Part shown: positions 9,977-21,260 of the stretch, piece by piece
Layout: each line of letters opens with the position of its first letter
Position numbering within the stretch: position 1 is the stretch's first letter
Source of the DNA: Tatumella sp. JGM118
GTDB lineage: Bacteria; Pseudomonadota; Gammaproteobacteria; Enterobacterales; Enterobacteriaceae
DNA length: 64,000 bases
Direction of reading: 5' to 3'
Assembly: GCF_018257515.1 (NCBI RefSeq)
Contig: NZ_JAERJR010000001.1
Coordinates: 480,090-544,089 of the forward strand
Translations under genes and position numbers: made by a program
The notes under the pieces: generated by a model
What the model saw: only the letters and a program-made list of their open reading frames with translations
Told to the model about the DNA's origin: nothing
Database searches by the model: none

Positions 9977-10238
9977 GTCGCTATCGCTGTCTGTCCCTCA
10001 TAGCAATGGCCTGAGCCTCGTTTTTACGGGCTGGCGCGTGCCTGATATATCCCTGACTGGAGTAACAGCAGGCGGTCGCTATCGCAGACTATCCCTCACA
10101 GCGATGGCCGGAGTCTCGTTTTTTACGGGCTGGCGCGTGACTGATATATCTCTGATTACAGTAACAGCAGGCGGTTGCTATCGCTGACTGTCTCTCACAG
10201 CGATGGCCTGAGCCTCGTCTTTTACGGGCTGGCGCGTC
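9977..10238. repeat. Tandem repeat, unit about 98-99 bp, about 2.7 copies
   Basis: Copies begin near 9977, 10075 and 10174; the third ends near 10238. Each contains GTCGCTATCGC (GTTGCTATCGC in the third), then a C-rich tract, then GCGATGGCC or a variant, then TTTTACGGGCTGGCGCGT. In copies 2 and 3 GCTATCGC can pair with GCGATGGC (8 bp with one G-U), for example 10078-10085 with 10101-10108. No reading frame spans the array convincingly. The copies abut without unique spacers. The repeat family is not one I recognise. Confidence 0.85.
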
Positions 10239-10753
10239 TATGAGGGTGTTCCGGTCTGCAGTGATAACCGGCAGAAGTTCGGGCTATGCGTGCTTTATGG
10301 CTGCGTTCAGGAACCGCAGACAGAGCGTAGCAACGTTCAACCCTGTATCGCCAGGGGGAAGTGTGTCGTCTGCCGGGTACGGCTGTGGAGTCCTGAACGT
10401 CTGCTACTGCCTGCCTGGTTTCCCTGCGCCAGGATGTCGCCGGTCAGTAGAGTTTCATTCACCCGCGTGAGGTATTTCTTTCATCTCTGCAGCTTTCTTT
10501 CCCCCGCGAAGCTGGAGGTCGCAGGCGGCGTGCCGCACAGAGTGTTCTGACGGCTCCCGCGGTCCGTCCGCTTCGGTTAATTCTGTCCGAAGTGCTGGTC
10601 AGTGACTCTGAAAGGGAAAACAGGGCTGAAGGGATAAAGAGAGGCGGTAGTCTGCAATGACCGTGTTTCACTGAAGCAAGCCTTCGGTAAACAAGGCCGG
10701 GGGTTTTACCGGCAGCAACGTGCCGGCAGGAGTCCGGTCAGGCGGGGTAACAC
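10239..10753. other. Non-coding stretch between repeat array and MFS gene
   Basis: About 515 bases follow the repeats. Open frames here are short and C/G-biased in a way that does not suggest coding, and no family resemblance is visible. Nothing else identifiable was seen. Confidence 0.5.
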
Positions 10754-10786
10754 AAAAAAATGGCCGGGCGACGGTGGTGTGCCCGG
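10754..10786 (-). terminator. Intrinsic terminator of the MFS gene
   Basis: Read on the minus strand, CCGGGC and its complement (10764-10769 with 10781-10786) form the stem. Seven U residues follow, from the A run at 10754-10760. It lies about 25 bases after the MFS stop. Confidence 0.75.
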
Positions 10787-10809
10787 ACATCAACAGAGGC
10801 CTCCGTCCC

Positions 10810-12000
10810 TTATAGTTCGGTCAGGGTGCCTTTTACGGAGTGACTGCAGCGCCAGGCGATAAAGGCCAGTGCAGCGCCGATCAGCATCATAAAAGAAAGC
10901 GCGTGTTGTGGGGTCAGAGGCAGCGCAAGCATACACAGACTGCCCCCGGCCCCCCCTGCCATCTGGAAGAACCCCTGTAATGCCGATGCCATCCCCGCCT
11001 GCTGCTGGTACGGCTCCAGCGCATAGCTGGTGGCCGGGCCGATAATAAACGCCAGGCCCGCGACCGCCAGGGCGACCGGCAACATATAGCTCAGCCAGTG
11101 GTGCTGAATGGCCGTACTGAACAGGACGGCTTCACTGCTCAGCAGACCGGCCGCTATCAGCATGCATAGTCCGCCGAAGAACAGACAGAAGGGGCGGCCG
11201 GCCTTACGGATCACATAACTGACGATACTGCTGACCAGCATGATCCACAGGCCATTGGCACCGAAGGCCAGCGCAAAAGCAAAAGACGACAGACCCGCCT
11301 GTTCCATCAAAACCTGCGGGGCCAGTGATACATAGGTCAGCACCATCCCCAGTGCTCCGGCATTTGCCAGCGCAAAACAGACAAAACGCAGGTCAGCAAG
11401 AATTGACGTATACTGCTTTAGCGGGAAAAAGGGAACTTTCAGTGTCTCTTTCGGACGTGTTTCCGGCAGGAACAGCAGAATGATCACCCCAACCACCACC
11501 GCATACAGGCAAAGGAAACTGAATGGCGCTCGCCATCCCCAGAACTCAGCCAGAGTTCCTCCCAGTAAAGGGGCCAGTGCGGGGACGATATTCAGCGCGC
11601 CATTGAGAAAACCAAAGGTTTTCGCGGCTTCGTCACCGCTAAGACGATCACGGACCCCACTGAATGAGACTACCGCGGTACAGCAGACAGCACAGCCCTG
11701 GATTATCCGTGCAGCCAGGAACACCGGCCAGTGGTCGGCGAGGGCTGCCGTCAGGCTGCCGGCGGCGTAAAGGCCTAATCCGGCCATAGCGACGGGTTTG
11801 CGGCCGAAGTTATCGACCAGGGGGCCGGTGATTAACTGACCCAATCCCATCACCAGTAAGAACAGAGGAATGGTGGACTGGATATTACTCACCGGGGTAT
11901 GCAGCCCGGTAGCAACCTGTGGCAGTGTCGGCAGATACAGGTCAATACCCAACGGGGCTAGCAGGACCAGACTCAGCAGTAACAGAGTGTATTTATTCAT
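10810..12000 (-). CDS. MFS drug:H+ antiporter, Bcr/CflA-like (DHA1)
   Basis: The 396-residue protein has about 12 hydrophobic segments. The DHA1 hallmarks are present: the N-terminal LGIDLYLPTLP motif, then GPLVDNFGRKPV (motif A) near residue 60, and the RIIQGCAVCC motif near residue 100. The family exports drugs and small metabolites by proton antiport. The substrate cannot be told from sequence. No regulator is adjacent. It sits with the 98-bp repeats between dadX and nhaP2, genes that are neighbours in E. coli, so the block looks like a lineage-specific insertion. Confidence 0.88.
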   Translation of the reverse strand: MNKYTLLLLSLVLLAPLGIDLYLPTLPQVATGLHTPVSNIQSTIPLFLLVMGLGQLITGPLVDNFGRKPVAMAGLGLYAAGSLTAALADHWPVFLAARIIQGCAVCCTAVVSFSGVRDRLSGDEAAKTFGFLNGALNIVPALAPLLGGTLAEFWGWRAPFSFLCLYAVVVGVIILLFLPETRPKETLKVPFFPLKQYTSILADLRFVCFALANAGALGMVLTYVSLAPQVLMEQAGLSSFAFALAFGANGLWIMLVSSIVSYVIRKAGRPFCLFFGGLCMLIAAGLLSSEAVLFSTAIQHHWLSYMLPVALAVAGLAFIIGPATSYALEPYQQQAGMASALQGFFQMAGGAGGSLCMLALPLTPQHALSFMMLIGAALAFIAWRCSHSVKGTLTEL

Positions 12001-12159
12001 AAATATACAGGTGACCTGAAAAAAGCGGACAAGATTACCCTGTTTCAGCGGTAACGAATAGTGCTAAATAATAATTTTCCGGCGGACCAGGAACGTACAG
12101 CATTAACGGCAGGCGCAGACCCCGCATTATTGCAATGGATCGGCGCCTTCAGACACTGC

Positions 12160-13887
12160 TCAGAGAGGTTCTCCGCTCATTCTTACGCCGACTTTCAGGA
12201 TGTCATTGCCTTCTTTTTCGGCAACCGTCCAGGTGACATTCATCCATTCGAGCTGGTCACCGATGACCGGTGTGCCTCCCAGTTGCTGAACGATCAGTCG
12301 GGACAGCGGCTGATGAGCCTGAACATCGGGATCCAGTTCCAGCCCGTAGACCTGTGCGATATCATAAAGGTCGGTGCCGGCATCCAGAATAAAATCGCCG
12401 AAAAAGCGTTGTTCCAGTGCAGATGGCGGGCTCTGGCTGAACATTTTACCTAACGCCGGCAAATCTTTTTCCCGCCCGATAACACAGAGGATGTCATCTT
12501 CCTGTAAACGGGTTGACCCGGACGGATGCATCAGCACATTACCGCGGAACAGGGCTGCAATACGGGTATCTGCCGGCATTTCCAGCTCTCTCAGTGCCGC
12601 ACCGACGCACCATTTGTCCGCACCGAGCTGATAGACAAATTCTTCCCATTGGGTATCCGGATGGATATCCAGTCCGATACGTTGAATAGGCTCGGCGGTG
12701 GGCGGGACTACCACTTTACCCAGCTTTGCCGCTTTGGTCAGAGAGGTTCCCTGTAGCATCAGGGACACCAGTACCACAAAGAAAGCGATATCAAAGTAAA
12801 GCTTGGCGTTATCCAGGCCGGCCATCATCGGGAAGACGGCAAGGATGATGGGTACCGCTCCCCGTAAGCCGACCCAACTGATAAAGAAACGTTCTCTCAG
12901 GGTAAAGTTCTTAAACGGTAACAGACCGGCAAATACCGACAACGGCCGTGCGATAAAAATAAGCCACAGCGAAAGCAGCATGGCGGGGAGTGCAATTTCC
13001 CATAAATCGGTTGGCACCACTAACAGCCCCAGAACAATAAACATCCCGATCTGGCTTAACCAGGCCATTCCGTCAAAAGTCTGCAGGATACCGTTACGGT
13101 TGCGCACCGGCGTATTACCCAGCCAGCAGCCGCAAAGATACACCGCCAGAATACCGCTGCCTTCCATCAGTGTGGTCAGGGCAAAGACGAGGATCCCGCC
13201 ACTCACGGCCAGTAACGGGTAGAGGCCCGGCGGTAAGGTGATGCGGTTAATTAACTGCTGGATGGCGAAACCACCCCCGATGCCCAGTACAATGCCCAGT
13301 CCGAACTCCTGCACCAGATGCACCAGAAACATCATGTTCAGGCCGGTTTGTCCCTTCTGGATCATATCAATCAGCGTAATGGTCAGAAACACGGCCATCG
13401 GGTCATTACTGCCGGATTCGATTTCCAGTGTGGAGCTGACACGTTCGTTTAACCCTTTTCCCCCTAACAGTGAAAAAACGGCAGCGGCATCGGTTGAACC
13501 GATAATCGCGCCAATCAGGAAGCCCTGCATCAGGTCGAGATGAAATAACCAGGCGGCCATCATTCCGGTCAGTCCGGCGGTGATCAAAACACCGATGGTA
13601 GCCAGCGACAGGGAAGGCCAGAGCGCCACTTTCAGCGAACCGACGCGGGTGCGCATGCCCCCGTCCAGCAGGATAACCGCCAGCGCCAGGTTAGAGATCA
13701 GATAAGCAGCCGGATAGTTATCAAAGGCAATGCCACCGATGCCGTCTTCCCCGGCCAGCATGCCCAGCGCAAGAAAGATCACCAGAATAGGAATACCCAG
13801 TTTTGATGAGAAGGCACTGAGTATAATACTGGACGCTACCAGCACTGAGCCAATAACGAAGAGACTGTAAATCATGCCGGAATCCAA
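12160..13887 (-). CDS. nhaP2: NhaP2 (CvrA/YcgO), K+/H+ antiporter
   Basis: This is a CPA1-type antiporter. Residues 1-390 form the transmembrane part, including [15 protein letters not shown] with the ion-site acidic residues. A RCK/TrkA-C-type regulatory domain (about 400-490) follows, then a CorC/HlyC-like tail. It exports K+ in exchange for protons and supports osmoadaptation. The start [14 protein letters not shown] matches the E. coli N terminus, and the length of 575 is close to the family norm. Its neighbourhood with dadAX is conserved. Confidence 0.94.
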   Translation of the reverse strand: MDSGMIYSLFVIGSVLVASSIILSAFSSKLGIPILVIFLALGMLAGEDGIGGIAFDNYPAAYLISNLALAVILLDGGMRTRVGSLKVALWPSLSLATIGVLITAGLTGMMAAWLFHLDLMQGFLIGAIIGSTDAAAVFSLLGGKGLNERVSSTLEIESGSNDPMAVFLTITLIDMIQKGQTGLNMMFLVHLVQEFGLGIVLGIGGGFAIQQLINRITLPPGLYPLLAVSGGILVFALTTLMEGSGILAVYLCGCWLGNTPVRNRNGILQTFDGMAWLSQIGMFIVLGLLVVPTDLWEIALPAMLLSLWLIFIARPLSVFAGLLPFKNFTLRERFFISWVGLRGAVPIILAVFPMMAGLDNAKLYFDIAFFVVLVSLMLQGTSLTKAAKLGKVVVPPTAEPIQRIGLDIHPDTQWEEFVYQLGADKWCVGAALRELEMPADTRIAALFRGNVLMHPSGSTRLQEDDILCVIGREKDLPALGKMFSQSPPSALEQRFFGDFILDAGTDLYDIAQVYGLELDPDVQAHQPLSRLIVQQLGGTPVIGDQLEWMNVTWTVAEKEGNDILKVGVRMSGEPL

Positions 13888-13962
13888 TGTAACTGCTCCC
13901 TGAAGATAAATAATGTGGCAGAAATAATATTCTGCAGGATCCCTGAATCGGGCCGGAAATCA

Positions 13963-14097
13963 TCATCGGGTCATCTGTACCCGTCGCGGTTGACCAGGCA
14001 AGCCCGGCGCCTTTATGGACGTATCGATCGCACCCGTACGCCGGTTATAAACGGTGAACGATAGCGCCTGCGTAATAAACCGTCGTATTTCTTTCAA
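13963..14097 (-). CDS. Possible small ORF downstream of yoaK (44 aa, doubtful)
   Basis: A TTG-initiated frame begins 3 bases after the yoaK-like stop and encodes a basic 44-residue peptide beginning LKEIRRFITQALSF. No ribosome-binding site is clear, and I recognise no family. It could be a remnant of a gene or chance. Confidence 0.2.
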   Translation of the reverse strand: MKEIRRFITQALSFTVYNRRTGAIDTSIKAPGLPGQPRRVQMTR

Positions 14098-14100
14098 TGT

Positions 14101-14199
14101 TTAGTGTCCCGGCATCCATGCGCCGCTGGCCACGAACCAGATGAGTAAACCTACACCGGCAATAATAATCGCGACCGGAAATAAATAGCCAATTTTCAT
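14101..14199 (-). CDS. yoaK: YoaK-like small membrane protein (32 aa)
   Basis: The frame encodes 32 residues beginning MKIGYLFPVAIIIAG and ending in GAWMPGH. It has the layout of the E. coli YoaK peptide (IG, FPV, hydrophobic core, WF, G, PG), a single-pass inner-membrane protein of unknown role. GGGAG precedes it. Two ATGs (14202 and 14199) are adjacent, and the second has the better spacing and gives the E. coli length. It lies between nhaP2 and the yeaHG pair, both on the same strand. Confidence 0.75.
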   Translation of the reverse strand: MKIGYLFPVAIIIAGVGLLIWFVASGAWMPGH

Positions 14200-14415
14200 C
14201 ATACGCTCCCGGAAATGGATAACCGCAGGCCTGCAGGATAGGGGATTTTTACAGGCGTTATGCACAGTGTCAGCGAAACGCTAAAACTGCCGCACTATTA
14301 TAAACGAATATCCTCTCCGGACGCATCGTCTAAGGCTATCGGCAGAGAGATAACCCCCGCAAAAAGGAAAAAGTACAGAGTCCGGTGAGCGGTTCAGTAA
14401 AACGGGAGGGCAGAA
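14200..14415. other. Spacer between yoaK and the yeaHG end
   Basis: These roughly 215 bases should hold the yoaK promoter. I see no gene in them. Confidence 0.4.
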
Positions 14416-14446
14416 CTTCCCGGCCAGAAAGGGCCGGTCCGGGAAG
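14416..14446 (-). terminator. Stem-loop after yeaH
   Basis: CTTCCCGG (14416-14423) pairs perfectly with CCGGGAAG (14439-14446) just past the yeaH stop. It is a likely transcript end for yeaGH. Confidence 0.5.
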
Positions 14447-14451
14447 CAGGT

Positions 14452-15726
14452 TCAGTTTCCGGCCGTCTGACGTTGGAATAATTCACGAAACACAGGGTAA
14501 ATATCTTCCGGTTCGCGGATTTGCTGGATAGCAAAATTTTCAAAACGATGCTGTAACTGCTCATACTCACGCCATAATGTCTGATGGGCCCGGCGGGTGA
14601 TTTCAATATAACTGTAATACCGGACCACCGGCAGCAGTTCAGCGGCCAGCAATTCATGGCAGAGGGGGGAGTCATCCGCCCAGTTGTCTCCGTCGGAGGC
14701 CTGCGCGGCATAAATATTCCACTGCTGCGGATCATAGCGTTCCCTGATCACCTCATTCATCAGTTTCAGCGCACTGGAGACAATGGTTCCTCCGGTTTCC
14801 TGTGAATAGAAAAACTCATGCTCATCGACTTCTTTTGCCTGCGTGTGGTGGCGAATATAAACCACCTCAACGTTTTTATAGCTGCGGCTGAGAAATAAAT
14901 ACAACAGAATATAAAACCGTTTCGCCATATCTTTCGTCGGCTGATCCATCGAGCCTGACACATCCATCAGGCAGAACATCACCGCCTGACTGGAGGGTTC
15001 AGCCCGTTTTTCGAAATTTTTATAACGCAAATCAAAGGTATCAATAAAAGGAACGCGGGCGATACTGGCTTTCAGTTCGGCGATTTCACGTTCCAGCCGT
15101 TCCTCTTCCAGCAGCTGTGCCGGTTCCTGACAACGAAGCTCCGCAAGCGCCAGTTCACATTCTGCCAGTAGCCGCCGCTTACCCGCCGTCATCGCTGTTC
15201 GCCGCGCCAGCGAGTTCTGTAATGAACGCACGACGCTGATATTAGAAGGCACACCGTTAGCACTATAACCTGCACGATGCACTTTATATTCGGTTAAGCG
15301 GTTCTGGTTATTTTTCTGCAGATTGGGCAGGGCCAGATCGTCAAACAGCAGGTCAAGGTATTCATCTTTTGAAATAGAAAAGCTGAAACTGTCTTCACCT
15401 TCTCCCTGCTGACTGGCCTCACCCTGACCGGAGCCAGAGCCGCCACCCCCCGGGTTACGTTCGATACGATCGTGGGTAATAAACTGATCATTGCCGGGAT
15501 GAACCCGGGTTCGTTCTCCACCGCCGCCCTGGTGAAACGAAGGCTCGCGGATGTCATCGACAGGAATGGAAACAGACTCGCCGCTGCCGGTATCGGTGAC
15601 TGAGCGTTTATTGATTGCATCAGCAATAGATTTTTTAATTTGCGATTTATAACGACGTAAAAAGCGCTGACGATTCACCGCACTTTTATTTTTACCGTTC
15701 AGTCGCCGATCGATAAAATAGGACAT
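14452..15726 (-). CDS. yeaH: YeaH, VWA-domain protein (UPF0229)
   Basis: The 424-residue protein has a C-terminal von Willebrand A-like domain with the metal-site motif [11 protein letters not shown] near residue 250. The N-terminal half is charged and holds a Gly/Ser/Gln-rich stretch. It is the partner gene of yeaG, with which it forms a stationary-phase and nitrogen-stress operon in E. coli. Its exact biochemical role is unknown. The gap to yeaG (64 bases) contains a strong hairpin. Confidence 0.96.
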   Translation of the reverse strand: MSYFIDRRLNGKNKSAVNRQRFLRRYKSQIKKSIADAINKRSVTDTGSGESVSIPVDDIREPSFHQGGGGERTRVHPGNDQFITHDRIERNPGGGGSGSGQGEASQQGEGEDSFSFSISKDEYLDLLFDDLALPNLQKNNQNRLTEYKVHRAGYSANGVPSNISVVRSLQNSLARRTAMTAGKRRLLAECELALAELRCQEPAQLLEEERLEREIAELKASIARVPFIDTFDLRYKNFEKRAEPSSQAVMFCLMDVSGSMDQPTKDMAKRFYILLYLFLSRSYKNVEVVYIRHHTQAKEVDEHEFFYSQETGGTIVSSALKLMNEVIRERYDPQQWNIYAAQASDGDNWADDSPLCHELLAAELLPVVRYYSYIEITRRAHQTLWREYEQLQHRFENFAIQQIREPEDIYPVFRELFQRQTAGN

Positions 15727-15758
15727 AACTGACTCCCGGACAACACAGTTAAACGGGA

Positions 15759-15780
15759 GGGCGGCAGATCTCTGCCGCCC
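15759..15780 (-). terminator. Intercistronic hairpin yeaG-yeaH
   Basis: GGGCGGCAGA and TCTGCCGCCC form a 10-bp perfect stem between yeaG and yeaH. It may attenuate read-through or protect the yeaG 3' end. Confidence 0.6.
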
Positions 15781-15790
15781 GGAGACGTTC

Positions 15791-17725
15791 TCAGGAAGAC
15801 TTACGTACCCTGAGGTACCATTCGCAGAGCAGACGTACCTGTTTACGGGTGTAGCCTTTCTCCATCATACGATCCACAAAGTCATCGTGTTTCTTCTGTT
15901 CATCGGTCGAAGTTTTAGTATTAAACGAGATGACCGGTAACAGTTCTTCGGTATTGGAGAACATTTTCTTCTCAATGACGGTACGCAATTTTTCATAGCT
16001 GGTCCAGTTCGGGTTATGGCCGCTGTTCTGAGCCCTGGCACGCAGCACGAAGTTTACTATTTCATTGCGGAAGTCTTTCGGATTACTGATCCCGGCCGGT
16101 TTCTCGATTTTCTCCAGTTCTGCGTTCAGGGATTCGCGATCGAACAACTGGCCGGTATCCGGGTCGCGGTATTCCTGATCCTGGATCCAGAAATCAGCAT
16201 AAGTCACATAACGGTCAAAAATGTTCTGTCCGTACTCAGAGTAGGATTCGAGATAGGCGGTCTGTATTTCTTTACCGATAAATTCTGCATATTTAGGGGT
16301 CAGATAGCCTTTCAGAAACTCCAGATATTTATCGGCCACTTCCTGCGGAAATTGCTCCCGCTCTATCTGCTGTTCAAGCACATAGAACAGATGTACCGGG
16401 TTCGCGGCCAGCTCAGTATGGTCGAAGTTAAAGACCCGTGAGAGTATTTTGAACGCGAAGCGGGTGGATAAGCCGTTCATCCCTTCATCGACACCGGCGT
16501 AATCATGATATTCCTGCCATGATTTGGCCTTAGGATCGGTATCTTTCAGGCTCTCTCCGTCATAGACCCGCATTTTAGAGAAAATACTCGAGTTTTCCGG
16601 CGACTTCAGCCGCGACAGGATAATAAAACGGGCCAGTGTTTCAAGGGTACCCGGCGCGCAGGAGGCCTCTGTCAGCTCACTGTTATTCAGCAGTTTTTTG
16701 TAGATCTTAATCTCTTCAGACACCCGCAGGCAATAAGGGACTTTTACGATGTAAACACGGTCGAGAAAGGCTTCGTTGCTTTTATTATTTCTGAACTGCA
16801 CCCATTCAGATTCATTGGAGTGGGCAAGGATAATACCGTTAAACGGTAATGCTGAAATACCTTCGGTGCCGTTATAGTTACCTTCCTGGGTCGCCGTTAA
16901 CAACGGATGCAGAACCTTGATCGGGGCTTTGAACATTTCGACAAACTCCATCACCCCCTGGTTCGCACGGGATAATGCCCCCGAATAGCTATAGGCGTCC
17001 GGGTCGTTCTGGGCGAAGTGCTCCAGTTTGCGAATATCCACTTTCCCGACCAGGGCTGAAATATCCTGGTTGTTTTCATCCCCCGGCTCCGTTTTTGCAA
17101 TCGCCAGTTGCCCGAGGATGGAGGGCCAGACCTTAACGACTTTAAACCTGGAGATATCACCGCCAAACTCCTGCAGACGTTTGGCCGCCCACGGGGACAT
17201 TATGGTGCCCAGGTAACGACGCGGGATACCGTATTCCTCCGCCAGAATCCCCGCATCCTCAACAGGATTAAACAGACATAGCGGGTGATCGTTCACCGGG
17301 CTGTGTTCTCCGTTAGCGGTCAGAACATAGATGGGAACCCGCTGAACCAGCGCTTTCAGCCGCTCAGCGAGTGAGGATTTCCCGCCGCCGACCGGCCCGA
17401 GCAGATAAAGAATTTGTTTCTTTTCTTCCAGCCCCTGAGCGGCATGTTTCAGATAAGAGACTATCTGTTCGATAGCTTCCTCCATCCCGTAGAACTCTTC
17501 GAAAGCCGGATAGCGGGGGACCACCCGGTTCGAAAAAATACGGGAAAGCCTTGGGTCCTGAGCGGTATCCACCATGACGGGGTGTCCGATGGCGGTCAGC
17601 AGTCGTTCTGCGGCATTGGCGTAGGCACTGCGATCCTTTTTACAGATGGCCAGAAATTCCTGCAGTGTGAACTCTTCGTCTTTGGCCGCTTCATAACGCT
17701 GGCGATAATGATCGAATATATTCAT
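15791..17725 (-). CDS. yeaG: YeaG, PrkA-type protein kinase
   Basis: This AAA+/PrkA-family protein has a Walker A motif GPVGGGKSS at residues 110-118 in the N-terminal AAA domain and a C-terminal kinase-like domain. It is a stress-response Ser/Thr kinase in E. coli, linked to adaptation to sustained nitrogen starvation. The ATG at 17725 ([19 protein letters not shown]) gives 644 residues, exactly the E. coli length. An upstream in-frame start adds 27 non-conserved residues. Confidence 0.97.
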   Translation of the reverse strand: MNIFDHYRQRYEAAKDEEFTLQEFLAICKKDRSAYANAAERLLTAIGHPVMVDTAQDPRLSRIFSNRVVPRYPAFEEFYGMEEAIEQIVSYLKHAAQGLEEKKQILYLLGPVGGGKSSLAERLKALVQRVPIYVLTANGEHSPVNDHPLCLFNPVEDAGILAEEYGIPRRYLGTIMSPWAAKRLQEFGGDISRFKVVKVWPSILGQLAIAKTEPGDENNQDISALVGKVDIRKLEHFAQNDPDAYSYSGALSRANQGVMEFVEMFKAPIKVLHPLLTATQEGNYNGTEGISALPFNGIILAHSNESEWVQFRNNKSNEAFLDRVYIVKVPYCLRVSEEIKIYKKLLNNSELTEASCAPGTLETLARFIILSRLKSPENSSIFSKMRVYDGESLKDTDPKAKSWQEYHDYAGVDEGMNGLSTRFAFKILSRVFNFDHTELAANPVHLFYVLEQQIEREQFPQEVADKYLEFLKGYLTPKYAEFIGKEIQTAYLESYSEYGQNIFDRYVTYADFWIQDQEYRDPDTGQLFDRESLNAELEKIEKPAGISNPKDFRNEIVNFVLRARAQNSGHNPNWTSYEKLRTVIEKKMFSNTEELLPVISFNTKTSTDEQKKHDDFVDRMMEKGYTRKQVRLLCEWYLRVRKSS

Positions 17726-18127
17726 AGCGATGCCCGTCCTTTTGTTTTTAGCACAGGTAAAGGAGCAGAATGATGACAGGATTTGCTCCGGGAAAAGACG
17801 ACTCACAGGCTGATAAAGCAGCCCTTATGCCAGGAGGAGATGTTTAAGAAATAATGTCCTGACCGTGTGTCATTACAAATTTTGTACAGAGTCGTATTAT
17901 TTAACTGTAGTCAGAAATTTTCAGTTCACACACGGTTTTTTGCACTATTTAGCGATATATCAATAACAAACTGTACTATCCTGTCATTTATCAGCGGGGG
18001 ACTGCAGCGTGTGAGGGCACGAAACGCGGGCCATGAGGGGGAATTTACGTTTATTCTCTCCCTCTTGCCGGCGGTGAATATGACCGCTGATATCGGATAG
18101 CAGACATTAAATTAAGGATCCTCTGGT
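17726..18127. other. Divergent control region yeaG / mipA-like
   Basis: These 402 bases separate divergent genes and contain AT-rich tracts around 17870-17990. No gene or RNA is recognisable. The yeaG promoter (RpoS or RpoN dependent in E. coli) should lie here, but I could not define it. Confidence 0.45.
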
Positions 18128-18877
18128 TTGAAAACATCATATCTGACAGCCGTTACCCTGGCGACTGCCTGTTTCACCTCCGGCGTTCTGGCGGCAGGTT
18201 CACCTCTGACCCTCGGCGCGGGGGCGTTGTACGTTCAATCGCCGTATCAGGGCGGTAAGGAACGGTATTATCCCTTCCCGTTAATCAATTACGAAGATGC
18301 GAATTTTTTTGTTTCCGGACTGCAGGGCGGCTATTTTCTGTGGAAAGATCAGCAGGACCAATTCTCATTGATCATCACCAGTTCGGGGCAGGAGTATGAC
18401 CCGAAGCGCACCTCGTCGTCTGCCATGAAGCAACTGGATAAACGTCATCTGACCCTGATGGCCGGTGGACAATGGCAACACATTGCTGACTGGGGAGTTC
18501 TGAAAACCTCGCTGGTGGGCGATGTACTGGACCAGAGTAACGGTTTTGTCTGGAATACCAACTGGCATTACCCGCTGATGCTGGACGGGATCTCGCTCAA
18601 CCCGGGGGTCGGGGTCAGCTGGAACAGCAGCAAGCAGACGAATTATTATTACGGAGTGTCATCGGCGGAATCACGGCGCAGCGGCATATCCTCCTACGAT
18701 GCGGGGGACAGCTGGCTTCCGTACGTGGAAGTCAGCGCCAGTTATCCGCTGACCTCCCGCTGGCAGTTAGGGGTAGGCGGACGTTATCAGTGGTTCGGCA
18801 GCGAGGTGAAAGACAGTCCGATGGTAGCGAAGTCCGGTCAGGCAATGGTCTGGACGGGGCTGAGTTACACGTTCTGA
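18128..18877 (+). CDS. mipA: MipA/OmpV family outer membrane protein
   Basis: The protein has 249 residues, a signal peptide (hydrophobic core LTAVTLATACFTSGVLAA) and alternating beta-strand pattern ending in a C-terminal aromatic, GLSYTF, typical of beta-barrel insertion. MipA is described in E. coli as a scaffold interacting with MltA and PBP1B; other members are OmpV-like porins. The start is a TTG with AAGGA 9 bases upstream. Position next to yeaG is as in E. coli. Confidence 0.88.
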   Translation: MKTSYLTAVTLATACFTSGVLAAGSPLTLGAGALYVQSPYQGGKERYYPFPLINYEDANFFVSGLQGGYFLWKDQQDQFSLIITSSGQEYDPKRTSSSAMKQLDKRHLTLMAGGQWQHIADWGVLKTSLVGDVLDQSNGFVWNTNWHYPLMLDGISLNPGVGVSWNSSKQTNYYYGVSSAESRRSGISSYDAGDSWLPYVEVSASYPLTSRWQLGVGGRYQWFGSEVKDSPMVAKSGQAMVWTGLSYTF

Positions 18878-18980
18878 AACTGATGCTGTGAAGGTAGCAG
18901 GGGCTGACATGCGGTCCTGAGCGGGGCAGGTGATGCCCCGCAATACTACAGCGAAGGGCGTCAGAGGATCCTCTGACGCA

Positions 18981-19856
18981 TCAGGCGTTTCTGACCACCT
19001 TAAACATCACTCCCATACGGCCCGGAGCATCGTGTTTGCTGACCAGCGGCTGAGAAATACGCGCCGTTTCCACGCAGACCATAGTTTTATATCCGTCATT
19101 GGCCATATCTCCCATACTGCAGGAAAGTGCAGGGCCCGGATTCCATGTGACAACGTCACTTTTATGATGGTGGTAAATCTCCAGCCGGCGTTTACCGGCG
19201 GTATCCTCAATGACATTGCAGTCATCGGCGGCAGTGAATATACGGTCTACCTGATCAGGATAAGTTTGCGGCGTAAGCTGCTCTGCCGTCGTCCCGCCGG
19301 CGACTTTATCAATATACGGTCTGCCCAGGCCACTGACAGAGACGCCGGCAATATCGGCCACCCGGAAATAGCTATGCAATGCTGCAGTCGACGTAAATTC
19401 ACCGTGAGCTTCCAGTTCAATTTCACACTGTTTTCCCAGGCGGAAGCGGGCAATCAGTGAAAAATCGTGTGGCCAGTATTTATGAGTTTGTGGCGAGTGC
19501 TTCAGCTCAAATGTCAGACTGACTCCCTGCTCATTTTCATCATGAGCCAGCAGTGTCCAGGGGAGGTTACGGGCAAAACCATGAGCCGGCTGACCGGCCG
19601 GGCCGAACCAGGGCCAGCAGACCGGTACGCCGCCGCGAATGGCTTTACCTTCCGTGAATGCCGTTTCATCGCTTAACCAGATCACCGGCTTTTCACCGGA
19701 AGGTTGCCATGAAATAAGATGGGCCCCCTGCAATGCAACCACCGCATGTACCGCCGGATGATTAACCACTATCAGCGGCAACTGACCTTTCTGACGCAGA
19801 GAAATATAGGGGGTGATCTGACGGTTAACCGGCAGTTTATAGAGTGATTCCTGCAT
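18981..19856 (-). CDS. yeaD: YeaD, D-hexose-6-phosphate mutarotase
   Basis: This galactose-mutarotase-fold protein of 291 residues interconverts anomers of glucose 6-phosphate and related sugar phosphates. Recognisable blocks are RGGVPVCWPWFGP near residue 75 and LHSYFRVADI near 160 with the catalytic histidine, plus a conserved carboxylate near 265. It lies downstream of gapA on the same strand, as in E. coli, with a terminator between. Confidence 0.93.
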   Translation of the reverse strand: MQESLYKLPVNRQITPYISLRQKGQLPLIVVNHPAVHAVVALQGAHLISWQPSGEKPVIWLSDETAFTEGKAIRGGVPVCWPWFGPAGQPAHGFARNLPWTLLAHDENEQGVSLTFELKHSPQTHKYWPHDFSLIARFRLGKQCEIELEAHGEFTSTAALHSYFRVADIAGVSVSGLGRPYIDKVAGGTTAEQLTPQTYPDQVDRIFTAADDCNVIEDTAGKRRLEIYHHHKSDVVTWNPGPALSCSMGDMANDGYKTMVCVETARISQPLVSKHDAPGRMGVMFKVVRNA

Positions 19857-19883
19857 TTGCTCTCCTCAGAGGGATCAACCCAC

Positions 19884-19912
19884 AAAAAGAAGGGGCGACC
19901 GAAGTCGCCCCT
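19884..19912 (-). terminator. gapA terminator with UUCG tetraloop
   Basis: AGGGGCGAC pairs with GTCGCCCCT. On the minus strand the loop is UUCG closed by C-G, and a short U run follows (A run 19884-19888). It lies 26 bases past the gapA stop and is a textbook intrinsic terminator. Confidence 0.85.
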
Positions 19913-19937
19913 GTTAATCACGGACTTTCCGTTGATT

Positions 19938-21216
<1,279 letters not shown>

Positions 21217-21225
21217 TGTTATAAT
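21217..21225 (+). promoter_or_regulatory. Probable extended -10 promoter for msrB
   Basis: TGTTATAAT is an extended -10 element (TGn followed by a perfect TATAAT) 36 bases before the msrB start. No good -35 is visible, which is usual for this promoter class. Confidence 0.5.
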
Positions 21226-21260
21226 ACCCCCATTCATTGGATCAATAATATGGCTTCTTC

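Noticed and set aside
10240..10550. Two overlapping 76- and 86-codon frames after the dadX repeats
   Set aside because: They have no start signal, are Cys/Arg/Ser rich and resemble random frames in GC-biased DNA.
18930..19460. 176-codon frame opposite yeaD
   Set aside because: It is fully explained as a reverse-strand shadow of yeaD.
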